From Desmodus rotundus (Eukaryota > Chordata > Mammalia > Chiroptera > Phyllostomidae), in NCBI RefSeq assembly GCF_022682495.2, contig NC_071398.1:28709426-28773425 (forward strand): a stretch of DNA of 64,000 nucleotides, read 5' to 3'. Below are positions 1-10,862 of the stretch, one piece after another; positions within the stretch are counted from its first letter, which is position 1; each line of letters begins with the position of its first letter. Both the position numbers and the translations under genes were made by a program. The notes below the pieces were generated by a model. The model did no database searches. It saw nothing but the letters and a program-made list of their open reading frames with translations, and was not told where the DNA came from.

Positions 1-54
1 AAGGTGGGAGAACAGGGGTTGCTCCATTTCATTCCCTCTGTCTCTCCCTGCCAG

Positions 55-336
55 GAAACGTAACTGTTCTGTCTGCAGAGCAGAACCACAAAGTCGACAC
101 GTCCATCCACTACAACATTCCTGAGCTGCAGTCCTCGAGCCGGCTCCCTTTGCCCCAGCACAACGGGCAGCAGGAGCCCCCGGCTCTGAGGAAGGGCCCC
201 CTCACACAGGAGACTGACCAGGACTCGGAAGAGGAGGAGGAGGAAGAGGATGGAGAAGAGGATGATGAAGAACCCCCCCGGCGCAAGTGGCAAGGGATTG
301 AGGCAATTTTTGAAGCTTACCAGGAACATGTAGAAG
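55..336 (+). CDS. GSE1: GSE1 exon, third from last
   Basis: The acceptor CTCCCTGCCAG ends at 54 and the donor G|GTAAAG begins at 337. The reading frame starts at base 57 after two bases of a split codon (Asn-Val-Thr-Val). It encodes the acidic Glu/Asp run and the start of the terminal helix. A second acceptor-like TCTGTCTGCAG ends at 78; using it would delete 24 bases (8 codons) in frame. Confidence 0.93.
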
Positions 337-3300
337 GTAAAGGGGAAGGGGAGCCAACTGAGGGCCAGTGAAGAAAGTGAATGGAAGTTAATAGACAAAT
401 CAGTACAGGGTTTCACTGCCAACATTGGAGGCTGTTTCTAAGCGATAGCACTGGCAGGTTTTTCTAGGGCACAACTAGATACTAAAATTAGAAGGTAAAT
501 TTTCCTTAGCTGTTTGGCCCATTTCTTTGCCCGAGAACTGTTTCTCAGGCTTCTGCAAGTTCCTGGACTGGACTTATAATGGTAATTCCTCGTGGACAAA
601 CTTAACGCCATTCTTACCAGAGAAACTGAGGTAGCAGGTGCTTGCTACCGCTAAGTGTGACAGTCCGGAGGCCTTGCCCTCTGTGCTGTCTTCCACTCTG
701 CCGCCGCTTTCTTTTTTTTTAATTGATTTTAGACAGGAAGGGGCAGGGGAGAGGAAGAAACATCGATTTGTTGCTCCACTTAACTTAAGCACTCATTGGT
801 TGATTCTTGTATGTGCCCCGACCTGAGATCAAACCCGCAGCCTTGATATAGCAGGACGGTGCTCTAACCACCTGAGCTACCTGGCCAGGGCAGCTGTACT
901 TCTGAATCTTCTGTCAGTTCTGACGCTCGTAGTTACATGCAAGGGTCCTGGAAAACGGAAAGTACATTACTTTAGCTGAGCCCCGATAGCCAGGCCTCAT
1001 GCTGTTTGAGCCCGCCTCACACGTGAAGCGCGCCAGTGCTGGGAGCGGTTTCCCTCAGGCGCTGGCATCCTCCTGGACTAGCACTGTGTGCGGGGAGGCT
1101 AGCCCGTCAGCGCCGGCATGTGTCATTCTCAACTTCGAGTGCGCACTTCACCCTGCCTGCTGAAACCCACCCTGGGGGACTCGGGCACACACACCGCTCC
1201 CACACTGGCCAGGGCACCGGGTGGCAGAGCTCCAGGCTTGGGTGCTGGTGGAGCTGAAGCGTCGTCATCGTGCTCCTAGCACACCGCCTCCCTCCACCAC
1301 ACCTCGGTCTCTCCGGACGCCTGCATGAGCCCCCTCTAGCTTAGACGGCAACTGGGCGCTGTGAACTCGTGCGGAGAGAAGTGGAGGTGCCCAGCCTTGC
1401 CCTCCCTGTGAAACAGGCAGGCGGATTACTGAGAAGAGCCTCTTGGGTGCAGAGCACTGACCGGTGCCCAGCCTCCTGGTCTGTTGGTCCCGTGGCCGTG
1501 GTGAGCCCTGCTCCTCTGCACTCGCCGCCCTCACACAGCTGGGAAGTGCCAGTCACGACTAGCCAAACCCGGGCTGCCACGTCCTAACTGATTTATCACC
1601 GTATCGTAGAAGTGTTTTGTCAAGTAACACTGTGTTGCAAATACTATTAAATACAAACACTTGATTGTGTATATCATAATCATTTTAAAGACTTTGAAAA
1701 ATCAGACTAACGAGGTATTCATGTAGCCCCAACCAGAGCATCAACTCGTACACTTCACTTATTTGCCTCCTTCAGATGGAACCCTTTATTTGAATTCGTC
1801 CATCACTTACGTATTATTCCCTTTTCTAATTTTTTATTCTCAACCTGAGGACATTTTCATTTGCTTTATTTTTTAAGATTTTATTTATTCAATTTTAGAG
1901 AGAGGAAGGGAGGGAGAAAGTGAGAAACATCTGTGTGTGAGGGATACATTGATTGATTGCTTCTCCAATGCCTGCTACTCGGCACCTGGCCTGCAACTCA
2001 GGCACGTGCCCTGACTGGGAGTTGAACCAGCAGCCCTTTCAGTGTGCAGGCCGGCACTCGATCCACACCAGCCAGGACCGTTTGTTTTTTTAGAGAGGAA
2101 GGGAGAGAAGCATCGATTGGTTACCTTCGTAGGCACCCAGACGGGGATCCACACTGGGACTGGGGATTGTATGTGTCCAGGCCAGGGGTTGCACATGCCC
2201 AGACTGGCAGTGAACCCCCAACCTAGGCATGTGCCCCAACTATGAATCGAACCTGAGACCTTTTTGGTTATGGGATGATGATTCAACCACTGAGTCACAT
2301 GGCCCAGGCTACATGTTATTCTTTAAGCACATATGTATGTATCCAGAAGCCATTACAGCATTTTTTATTTTAAGAGAGTGAGACATACCCGTCTTTTCTG
2401 GGTTGATGTTTGTGGGTTCCTTGTTTGGGAATTCCTCCCCTACTGCCAAGGACTTATTCTCCATTTTCCTCTAAAGTCTTCATGTTCTGTTTTTCCTGTG
2501 CCTAGAATTCCTTCCTGTCTAAGAAATAAGGCAGAAATCTAACTTCATCTTTCCCGCCCAGACAACCATTACCCTGGTGGATTACAGGGCGCCTCTTGCC
2601 CTGTGGGGCATGCCTGTCAGGCCGCGTCCTCACTGGTGCCGCCCTGGTGCTGCCCTGTCCTTGCAGCTCTCCATCGTCGGGAGTGACTCACCCTACCTTG
2701 TTCTGCGCTGTCCTCTGCCCTTGGCTTTCCTCCACGAATTGTAGAGTCACCTTTGTTCCACCCAAAATATTCCTGTTAGAATTTTTGAAGGTATAGATTT
2801 GGGAAGAATTAATACCCTTGATAGTGATGTTATTCCATTTATGTATATGGTAGTAAATTGTATTAAAAAATGTTGCTTTCTCCATGAGCAGCTTACTTTT
2901 ATTAGATTTTAGATACCACTTTGTTATTATGGGTTTTAGATTTTTATATGCCTTATTGGTTAGATAATTACAGATGATCAGACCTGCTGATTGTAAGTTC
3001 TTTCCTTTTGAATGCGTAACTTTTTTTGTCATCCCTCATTGCCTAGAACCTGTAGCTGTTGAATAGAAGAGGCACTAAGGGTGCTCTTGTCTTGTGAAAC
3101 TTAACAGTCTCTCGAAGTGTCCCATTGGCTGCTGAGCCCATGGCGAATGGTTGTCACAGGTCAATGAATGCATTTTCTGTGCCCGTTGAGATGACAAGCC
3201 TATTCTTTACCTTTGTTTTCTAATGTTTCCTCCTTGCCGAATTTGACTTGTTAATACTTGTAACATTTTAGACATTTTAAGTGGTATTAGATGCTAATTT

Positions 3301-5158
3301 TAGTGTATTTTGTTATCCAGTTCTACCTTCTATAAAATTACTCAGGTAGCCTTCCCTGGTTGTTGTTGTTTGTTTTTATCCTCACCCAAGGACATGCTTA
3401 TCGTTTTAGAGAAAGGGGACGGGCGGGAAAGAAAGAGTAAGAGAGAAACTTCTTATCGGTGGCGCCTCTCTCATTCATTCTGACCAGGGACCGAACCCAC
3501 AACCTAGGCATATGCTCTGACTGGGAATCAAACCCGTAACCTTTCTAAGTTTATTCTGGCCATTTTTAGCAGCTTAAAATTTTTCAAGGCTAATTCCTGT
3601 ATTTTTTTATGTTTCTTTTTAAAAAATATAACTTAAGGCCATAAGCTTACTCTTAGTTGCTTCTCACTCTGTATCTCTTAAATTGCTTTTCAATGCTTGA
3701 TCCTTTTTGATTCCACTGGGCTGGATCTGAGTTAGTAGCACGGATGTATTTACCAGCGTGGCACGAAGAGCTGGGGGCATTGGGCTCCAAAGGGGGCACT
3801 GTGCCGCCTGCGTTGGAGGGAGGGAGACAAGCAGCAGGGCCTGTGGACCCTGTGTACAGAAAACGTATGAACATCGCTTGTCTTTTCAGAGCAAACTCTG
3901 GAGCGGCAGGTGTTGCAGACGCAGTGCAGACGGCTGGAAGCCCAGCACCACAGCCTCAGTCTCACGGCAGAGCAGCTCTCCCACAGCATGGCGGTGAGTC
4001 CTGGAGGCACCACACACGGGAAAGGGAATGAAACTCAGCTCCTGGTGGGGTTTTCTGGAGACACACTGCCTTTTGGTTTAACCTTTCAAGTTTGGATTCA
4101 AGGGTACCCACCCATACAGACAAGCTTTGAGGGGGAATCCCACCCTTGAGTTTAAAACTTGTATTCTTGGGGTTAGGGGGGTGGGGTGGTTCAGGGGTCA
4201 GTTGGTTAACCCAGCTAAGGAGGGAGGTGTCGTTAATTCACGGAGTATTGATCCTGGAATGATGCAGATGCTATTTATATGTATCCCTTCGAAGGGATTA
4301 TTTATTGCCTTTGTCAGTCTGCCCTGCTGTGATTTGCTAAGGAGGAAGATTTTACTAAAGGAGTAAAGTTATTGAGGGAAACAAGCGCTGCGGCCCCCCT
4401 CCCCGCCCCCCCCCCCCCCCCCCCCCCCCCCCCGCCCCGCAGCCTGGCTCAACAGGTCTTCCAGCTGTGCCACGTGACACACCCCAAGGGCGTCCTCCCC
4501 GTACAGGCATGCAGGGCTGGGACCGGGTGAAGTGGCAGAGGTGGTGTAGTGTCAGTGCTCCCTTTCTAAATTGCACAGTTGAAGCTGAGACAGCAGGGGA
4601 CGCTGGCTGTATGAGAGCAGGCGCTGTGAGAATCCGGGGCTTGGGAAGACCCAGTTCAGACTTAGCCAAGAGGCCAATGTCAGAGCACTGGGAGGGGGGG
4701 GTTTCAAAGGGTCAAAGGTTCAGCCCTGACTGGTGTGGCTCAGTGGGTTGGGCGTAGTCCCTCAAACCAAAAGGCAGCCAATTCAGTGGTTCGGTTCCTC
4801 CTGGTCAGGGCACATGACTGGGTTGCAGGCCAGGTCCCCGGTTGGGGGCGTGCAGGGGCGTTCGAGAGGGAACCCATCAATGTTTCTCTCCCTCCCATTC
4901 GCTCTAAAAATAAAATCTTTCTAAAAGTGCCAAAGGTGTACTTATCTAAGTGGCCTCCCGCAATTTATGTATCACATACATTTCCAGGAAACCAGTTTGT
5001 TTAATGTGAATTTCTCCCTGCAGGAACTGAGGAGCCAGAAACAGAAGATTGTCTCGGAAAGGGAGCGACTCCAGGCAGAACTGGATCACTTACGGAAGTG
5101 CCTTGCGTTGCCTGCAATGCATTGGCCTAGGGGTTACTTTAAGGGATATCCTAGGTGA
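55..5158 (+). CDS. GSE1: GSE1 coiled-coil protein, C-terminal part (last three coding exons)
   Basis: GSE1 is a nuclear protein found with the BHC/CoREST-LSD1-HDAC co-repressor complex. Only the last ~172 codons are in the window, in exons 55-336, 3890-3993 and 5024-5158. All junctions follow GT-AG and join in phase: GAA+G|AG gives Glu-Glu, and the second junction falls between codons. The first exon has a polar stretch, then a run of about 15 acidic residues (near 220-275), then the [17 protein letters not shown] block. The other two exons form a heptad-rich coiled coil ([16 protein letters not shown], then [19 protein letters not shown]) ending in [11 protein letters not shown] and a stop. 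This matches the known GSE1 C terminus closely. Upstream exons lie outside the window. The gene converges on GINS2, as in human. Identity is from remembered family sequence, with high certainty. Confidence 0.95.
709..891 (-). repeat. VES-type SINE in GSE1 intron
   Basis: Reverse copy from poly(T) to CCTGAGCTACCTGGCCAGGG. Confidence 0.85.
1869..2077 (-). repeat. VES-type SINE in GSE1 intron
   Basis: Reverse copy: AAGATTTTATTTATTCAATT to ATCCACACCAGCCAGG. A second SINE abuts it. Confidence 0.85.
2082..2309 (-). repeat. VES-type SINE, abutting the previous one
   Basis: Reverse copy beginning TTTTTTTAGAGAGGAAGG and ending GAGTCACATGGCCCAGGC. Confidence 0.8.
3373..3545 (-). repeat. Diverged VES-type SINE in GSE1 intron
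   Basis: TTTTTATCCTCACCCAAGGA then GACCAGGGACCGAACCCACA and TGACTGGGAATCAAACCCG. The SINE head is missing. Confidence 0.7.
3890..3993 (+). CDS. GSE1: GSE1 exon, second from last (coiled coil)
   Basis: The acceptor CTTGTCTTTTCAG ends at 3889 and the donor GCG|GTGAGT follows 3993. It encodes [16 protein letters not shown] and on to SHSMA, the first half of the coiled coil. The length is 104 bases: two bases completing the split Glu codon and 34 whole codons. Confidence 0.95.
4395..4440. repeat. Poly(C) tract in GSE1 intron
   Basis: About 40 bases, nearly all C. Reads as the complementary G run on the other strand. Confidence 0.8.
4722..4926 (+). repeat. VES-type SINE in GSE1 intron
   Basis: GCCCTGACTGGTGTGGCTCA head to AAAAATAAAATCTTTC tail. 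Ends less than 100 bases before the last GSE1 exon. CAAAGGT flanks both sides. Confidence 0.85.
5024..5158 (+). CDS. GSE1: GSE1 terminal coding exon
   Basis: The acceptor TTTCTCCCTGCAG ends at 5023. The exon encodes 44 residues ([16 protein letters not shown] onward) and stops with TGA at 5156-5158. It is the second half of the coiled coil plus a short basic/aromatic tail that is strongly conserved in the family. Confidence 0.95.
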   Translation, partial: ELRSQKQKIVSERERLQAELDHLRKCLALPAMHWPRGYFKGYPR

Positions 5159-8100
5159 CGGTTTCCCTTGCACTAGGCCGAACCTATAGTATAGAAATAT
5201 TATCTATTTTATTACCTTGAATATTTAATATTTTTCACTGGGAGGTTTGAAGCTTAAAAAAATAATAAGAATGTGCCATGCATGAAGCAAAGGATTCCAG
5301 GCTCCAGAAAAAGAACGAACTCGCCTTGACTTCAATGCAATTGAATCACCTTTGTAATTCAGCGAGCAACCAATGTAGGACAACGCCCATATTTACTTTT
5401 TAAAGGTGGTTTTGTTCTTTCTTTCCCCGTGTCACATTTTTAAATCTGAAAATGAAGGCTCCATCACTGACACTAAAACTCCATCGTTTATAGCCCCTGG
5501 GTGTGTGGGATGGGATCGGGCCGCTCATGTCCCGTTTCTTGTGTTGCCGTGTTACTCTGCCGTGAGGCCCAAGTTTGCTTCTGCTACAGCGTGGGGGTCG
5601 GTCTTGTTCCTCCCCAGGACTGAGGCCCCCCTTCAGCTGAATGAAGGTAGGGTGCGTTTTAAGTAAAGGGCTTATTTGTTTCAGTTACTTTTCTGCAAAA
5701 TTTTCTTAAAAGCAACAGGTCCTAAGAGCACACGAAGCAACAGTACTAAAGCCTCGCCCATAGGCTTTTCCCAGGAAAAGCTCTAACCTAAAGACAAAGC
5801 AAATCGACACACTGAAGGTACCTTTTTTATTACTCCGTGGGGGAATGTACAGAGCTCTATGTGTACATACAGTCACGCCCACCAAATTGTTGCTGCAGGG
5901 GGGTGTTTTCATACAAACAAATTTTGAGAGAAAAGTCAAAGGTGCTTCAGCCTTGTACTGTGTACATATATTAAAAACAAAGTTTTGTATGTTTTTATTA
6001 CTTTAATTATTGTTATAAAAAGCCTGCCATTTTTAATGTGGTTTGGGGGGATTTTTGTTTGTTTGTTTTCCTGTTTGGGGGTTCTGTTTTTTTTGTTTTT
6101 TGTTTTTTGTTTTTCTGGGCAAAAAAAAAACTTGCTTTAGTGTCTGTACTGCTGCTGGTCAGGACATTAAATATTGAAGTGTTTTTAAAAATTAAAGAAG
6201 AAGAAAAGTAAAAAGAGCTTACCACTGGCGCCTATGCGATCACTTCATTTCTGAGTTGCACCAGAAAACGATGTAGAAAGCCATGCATTACTTCTTACCT
6301 CCTCCTCTGCCCCTCCCCCAGCTCTGGACAGCAAATAGCAGTTACACCCAGTTGCTGTTAGTGAGGAGGGGCTAGTCTAGGGTGAACAAGACAGATACTG
6401 GGTGTGTGCCTGTGCACACACATACAGACCCGGGGCTTTTGTAAAAGAATCAGGAAGTGAGCGGTTTCTGTGATAGAATTCTAACGTGTCTTACAGCAGT
6501 CTGAGAACAGGTGCAAAGTAGAAACTTTAGAGGCTTTATTTAGATGCAAAGCTTTGTAAAAGCCTAAAAGTAGGATAAGCAATGTCTGAGCTGAACTTCT
6601 CCTCCTTTTGAACTAACTGTGACAAGCACAGGAGCAGATAGAACTGGGATAATCACATCCATGCAAAGCAATGGGGGAAATTTTCCCTCTTGTCCCAGTT
6701 ACTGTTCATTCAGGCAGGGTTTAATCTAGATCAACAAAGTATCTCTTGCCTGAATGGGCTTGAACCTGAGGCCAAAACAGCCAATGGTTGGTCTGCCTGG
6801 GGAGAGGGGAAGGAGAGGAGGCCTGAGCATGACCACCCCCCCCACCCCCCCCACCCCCTGCCCAAGGGCTGGCTGACCTTCGTGAAGGCTACGCACTGAG
6901 ATCAGTGGCCACACCCTCAGCCTTTAGCTGTGCAGAACAGCTTGCTGGCAGATGGCATTGTGTCGCTTTATCTGTTCCCACACAGTTTGCTTTGTATGTC
7001 TGCCAAGAATCTTCCAGTTATTAGCAAACTCAGACAAAAAGTGCCGCCAGTATTATCAGCAGTCAACAAGCGCCTTCCTCTCCACAGAAACGACTTGACG
7101 AGAACTAAGGGCTGTTCTGTGGGCCTCCTCCCCTGCGAAGGCATTGAGAGATCAACATGTTCCACAGGTGGGGACAGGTGTATAGAGGGAGCTCTACTGC
7201 CAGCAATGAGGGCAGAGTATCACTGAATTTCTCTATTTAAAAATCTGCTTGCTGTTTCTGGTCTGAAAGCTTAAGAGCTACATCTTAGCACCTCACTCCC
7301 AGTCCTCCTCCTCCACCACAGAAAATGTCTGAGTACTTTTGCTGATTAGCTTTGGTAATGGCCTTGGCTAAAGTAAAAAAAAGAGAAAAAATAGATCTAA
7401 TAACTTGATGGTAAAGCACAGCCCCATTTCTTCAGCCAAGGGGAGCTCCCTCGGCTGGATCTGTTTGTCTGTCAGGGCAAGAGGTCATGGCATGTGGGAC
7501 GAGGGAACGCACCAGTCCAGGGGCTGTCTCCCCAGGGGGGGAAGATGTGTGACTGAGCTGCTCACAACTGCATCTGCTCCTTCCCACTGGAAACACCACA
7601 TTCGCTCTGCGCTTGAGCTTCTGTCACTCCGCTGCACCAAACTCCCACCTGCCTGCAGATCTTAAGAGTGTTCTTGGGCTCAATACGACAATCAGAGAAC
7701 ATAGAGACCGCTAAAGGCAGCACAAATAAACTAAGAAAAAGGTGAGAAGGTGTCTTTGGAAAACAAGCGCACCACTAAGACATAGTACCCAACAATGGTT
7801 TCTCCATCCAATCAGTTTCATAACCTGCCGATATTTTCATCTCAGAGATCTAAGTTTCTTTGCAGTTTAGGCCTAAAAATGGACAAACATGCACTATCTG
7901 AAGCTTTTTGTTCAAGCCTCACATTGCATTTAAAAGACACATTCAGGACACAAACTTGCTCCAGCTGATTTCGCGAGCGCCCTGTGTGTCGGTATTTCAT
8001 GCAGACCTTGGCCCGCCTCCGCTCACTGCTTTGTGTGCTTCCCACAGCACCTGGGGGCTGCGGCTGCCCTCTGTCCTCTGAGGGTTCTCACTGAACTTGT

Positions 8101-8990
8101 CAGGGGCAGCTTCCAAAGCGGGATCGTGTCGCTCCACACTTAATCAGATGTTTAGAAGCAAACCAGAGCTCTCCCCTGCACTTGGTACTACACACCTGGT
8201 CGTGTAATCAGAGCCAAACTGATGTGAGAAAACCTGATTTAATCCATTCTTTAAGATAAGTGACCAAGACAGGATTTCCAACAGTTTAGTCTATATATGC
8301 TAAAGGAAACAACACTAAATTCACATTGACATCCTAATAGATTATATACCCTTATGGAAATTTATATATTCAAAGGAGCCCACACATCAGCAGAATTGTA
8401 ACACAGGAAACCTTAAGTTTGTACATGGGATGGGTTTTTCCCAATGCTGCCAAATCTCAAAAATCAAGATACTCCCTTTCCCTGAGTCGTGTTTTTTTTA
8501 AGTGTGGAAAATTCCGAGGACCCACCACAAGGTGGAGATGGTCAGCACAAGCCGATTCTGTTACTCTCTTAAATAAGTGTATATTAGCCATTTAGCAGCG
8601 ATCCCCATACTCTTTCAAGTAACCAAGCTATCAACTTTCTTACTGCTTGCAGTAGCCTGTCCCCAACCTTTTGATCCAGCACTTAACTTAAACTCCTTAA
8701 CTCTGCCTTGGCCTGAGGAAGACCATGCTAATGGGTTGTGTTACTGTGTATGTGCCCTGTGCTGAATCGCCAGAGCAGCGAACCAGTCCACGGGAGGGAG
8801 GAGGAGCGGTGCCTCGGTCACTCTGGGGGCAGTTTAGATGCTGTGAAATTAAACCTGTTCTAAGTGTACTTGTTTGAATTAACTGTATTGTAATATTATT
8901 TGTTGAATGTAGTAATTAGGTATTTATGAATATATTGCTGTAATTTCTGACAACATCCAAAAAAATAAAATCTTCCTAAATCATGTTAAG
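5159..8990 (+). other. GSE1: GSE1 3' untranslated region
   Basis: About 3.8 kb follow the stop with no credible coding exon and no recognisable SINE insertion, unlike the introns upstream. A possible early poly(A) signal ATTAAA lies at 6191. The last part (8820-8990) is AT-rich and ends at a clear AATAAA. T-rich homopolymers lie near 6055-6130. The extent is inferred from the terminal signal and from long 3'UTRs known for GSE1 orthologues. Confidence 0.75.
8964..8969 (+). terminator. GSE1: GSE1 distal poly(A) signal AATAAA
   Basis: AATAAA sits in an AT-rich end of transcript, followed within ~20 bases by TCTTCCTAAATCA, a likely cleavage zone. It lies 1.2 kb from the GINS2 poly(A) signal on the other strand, so the two genes converge. 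Confidence 0.7.
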
Positions 8991-9589
8991 AGGAAAATCT
9001 TTTTTATGTCATAAAATACAAGGCCAAATCTAAAAGAAAAAAAAGCTCAACAGCTATATAGCTTTATAGGCAAAATGTGAAGACAGATTCAACCTGTAAC
9101 TTGGGTTTTAAGAGAAAGGTATTAAGGGGCAAGATCTGAGATACATAGGACTCCTGATCCTCCATAGTAATGGGGTTTCATTCTAGAAGATTCCCCAGAT
9201 GAAATCTGAAGGATGCTGAGTTAAGAATGAGAAGAAAAGGCAAGTTCTGCCATCTGAGAGCAACCCAACCCTCTAAACAGTCACCTTAAATGACAGAAAC
9301 AAGGTCTTCTGTGTCCTAATCCCTTCATGTCTGGCCCTTCAGTGTTCAAGTAACCATCAGCTGCTTGTTGAAAGGACACCTAGATGGGTAGCAATTTGGA
9401 ATGGAGAAACTGCTTGAGTAACGTAGTAAGTTTGGACCTGAAATACTGAAGGGCACATACCAGCAGGGACCCTCCAGGCTTAGTCGATCATGCCCATACA
9501 CTTCAAAAAGCCAGAGGTAGCATGCTACTTCTTTTGCAACGTTACAGATGAAAACCAGCAGGTTGTAGAACCTTCCACTCACTGTATGA
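8991..9589. other. Convergent intergenic spacer, left part
   Basis: The stretch between the inferred GSE1 cleavage site and the hAT element is AT-rich. It has no exon signal or repeat that I can name. Confidence 0.4.
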
Positions 9590-9597
9590 CTCCAGAC

Positions 9598-9774
9598 CAG
9601 CAATTTTCAACCCATGTGCCACAAAAATTTTTAAAACATGCAATACCTGACTATTCAGTCCAGGGCATTGCTTTTCCCTTTGTCAAAAAAAAAAAAATTG
9701 TTTGGTGTGCCACAGAATTTTAGTAATTAGCTTATGTGTGCCATGAGATGAAAAAGGTTAAAAATCAATCACTG
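9598..9774 (+). mobile_element. Short non-autonomous hAT transposon with 8-bp target duplication
   Basis: A 177-bp element starts CAGCAATTTTCAACC and ends in the inverted equivalent (GGTTAAAAATCAATCACTG). It is flanked by identical 8-bp direct repeats CTCCAGAC at 9590-9597 and 9775-9782. Terminal CAG...CTG with an 8-bp duplication is the hAT signature. The inside has no coding capacity, only an A-rich run near 9685-9699. Elements like this are known from bats with recent DNA-transposon activity. Confidence 0.85.
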
Positions 9775-10194
9775 CTCCAGACAATCTTTTCCCCCCTCAA
9801 GATAATATAATTTCTATGAAAAATTTAGCAGTTGCAAAACGCTACAACTGAAATTTTTTTCTCAATGTAAAAATTTACTCTTATTTTGAGCCTCTACTAC
9901 TTACAACAAAGGGTCTTCCCCTGAAATCCATCAAGAGCAGCATTACAGGTCCAGCTCTGCTTCCGAGCATCGAGCCTTCAGCTTCACTCACACACTCAGT
10001 AACACGGAGTTAGCTCTTCCCTGCTTTCCCCTTCCCTGGATAAGCAGCCTTTTAAACCTTAGCCAGAAGTAGCCATGATAACAGGAGACAGTATTTGACA
10101 TTTACAATTGCCTGCTACACACCTCAGTTCAGTTGAGCCACGTGGCTTGCTCCTCCTGCTTGGTAGGTGTAAGCAGGGGGAAAAACCAACAGAG

Positions 10195-10736
10195 ACTGGG
10201 TTGATTCCCTTTATTGTGTATCCGAGCTTAGATGATCAACAGCAGTCGGCACCACAAGCCGCTCACCTGCCAGCCTTCTCTGTGTGAGCAATCTCTAGAC
10301 TCTCTAAGTTTAGCCCATGAGATTGGTGTCAAGAAAGAAAACAAAAGTCCTAGGGCCACACAACCACCTGAATACCTGTCTTTTCAAAGCAACACCTGAC
10401 GTCACTGAACACGCCCCCACACAGCAGTTCAGGGCAGGAGACCCAAGACTGCTAGGGAGAACAGCTTGTTTGCCAAAGCTTTCTCTTTCCCCCTAAGAAT
10501 AGTTGGCTTCTAGAGACAGATGTGGAATTGAAGACTATGTCCAGGACTACGGGCAACCTGTTCCTTTCCAACAAGTTTAGGAATCCAGTCTTTGCTTCAT
10601 TACACGTTTTTCTTACATTCAGAAATGGTTCTAGACATCCAGAACTATGAGTACTTCTAGTGTGCCCTGAGCACTCGCACACCCCCAGCAAGCCTCCTGC
10701 CAGCAGAGACAAGGCCTTTATAAATAAGGTCCTTCT
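10195..10736 (-). other. GINS2: GINS2 3' untranslated region
   Basis: About 540 bases separate the GINS2 stop codon from the poly(A) signal at 10210-10215, in line with the short 3'UTR of mammalian GINS2. No repeat is evident. Confidence 0.75.
10210..10215 (-). terminator. GINS2: GINS2 poly(A) signal (AATAAA on minus strand)
   Basis: TTTATT on the plus strand reads ACACAATAAAGGG on the minus strand, about 520 bases past the stop. It is the only canonical signal in the expected interval. Confidence 0.75.
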
Positions 10737-10862
10737 CTAGAAGTCCTGAGACTGGGCACTTTCAGAAGGTTGCAGGTTTGTGCGGAGTTTGTACATGTGA
10801 TTGAGCGCCTGTGTGAGGAAAGCCCCGCTGGTGTTGATCTCCATCAAGGTCAAGTTATCCAG
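10737..10862 (-). CDS. GINS2: GINS2 coding exon 5 (terminal)
   Basis: Acceptor TGTTTTAG, then [20 protein letters not shown] through SQDF and TAG. 41 codons plus stop. Intron 4 is just 199 bases. Confidence 0.96.
   Translation of the reverse strand: MDNLTLMEINTSGAFLTQALNHMYKLRTNLQPSESAQSQDF

Noticed and set aside
4360..4670. 104-codon minus-strand frame with a poly-Gly run
   Set aside because: The glycine run is translation of a homopolymer.
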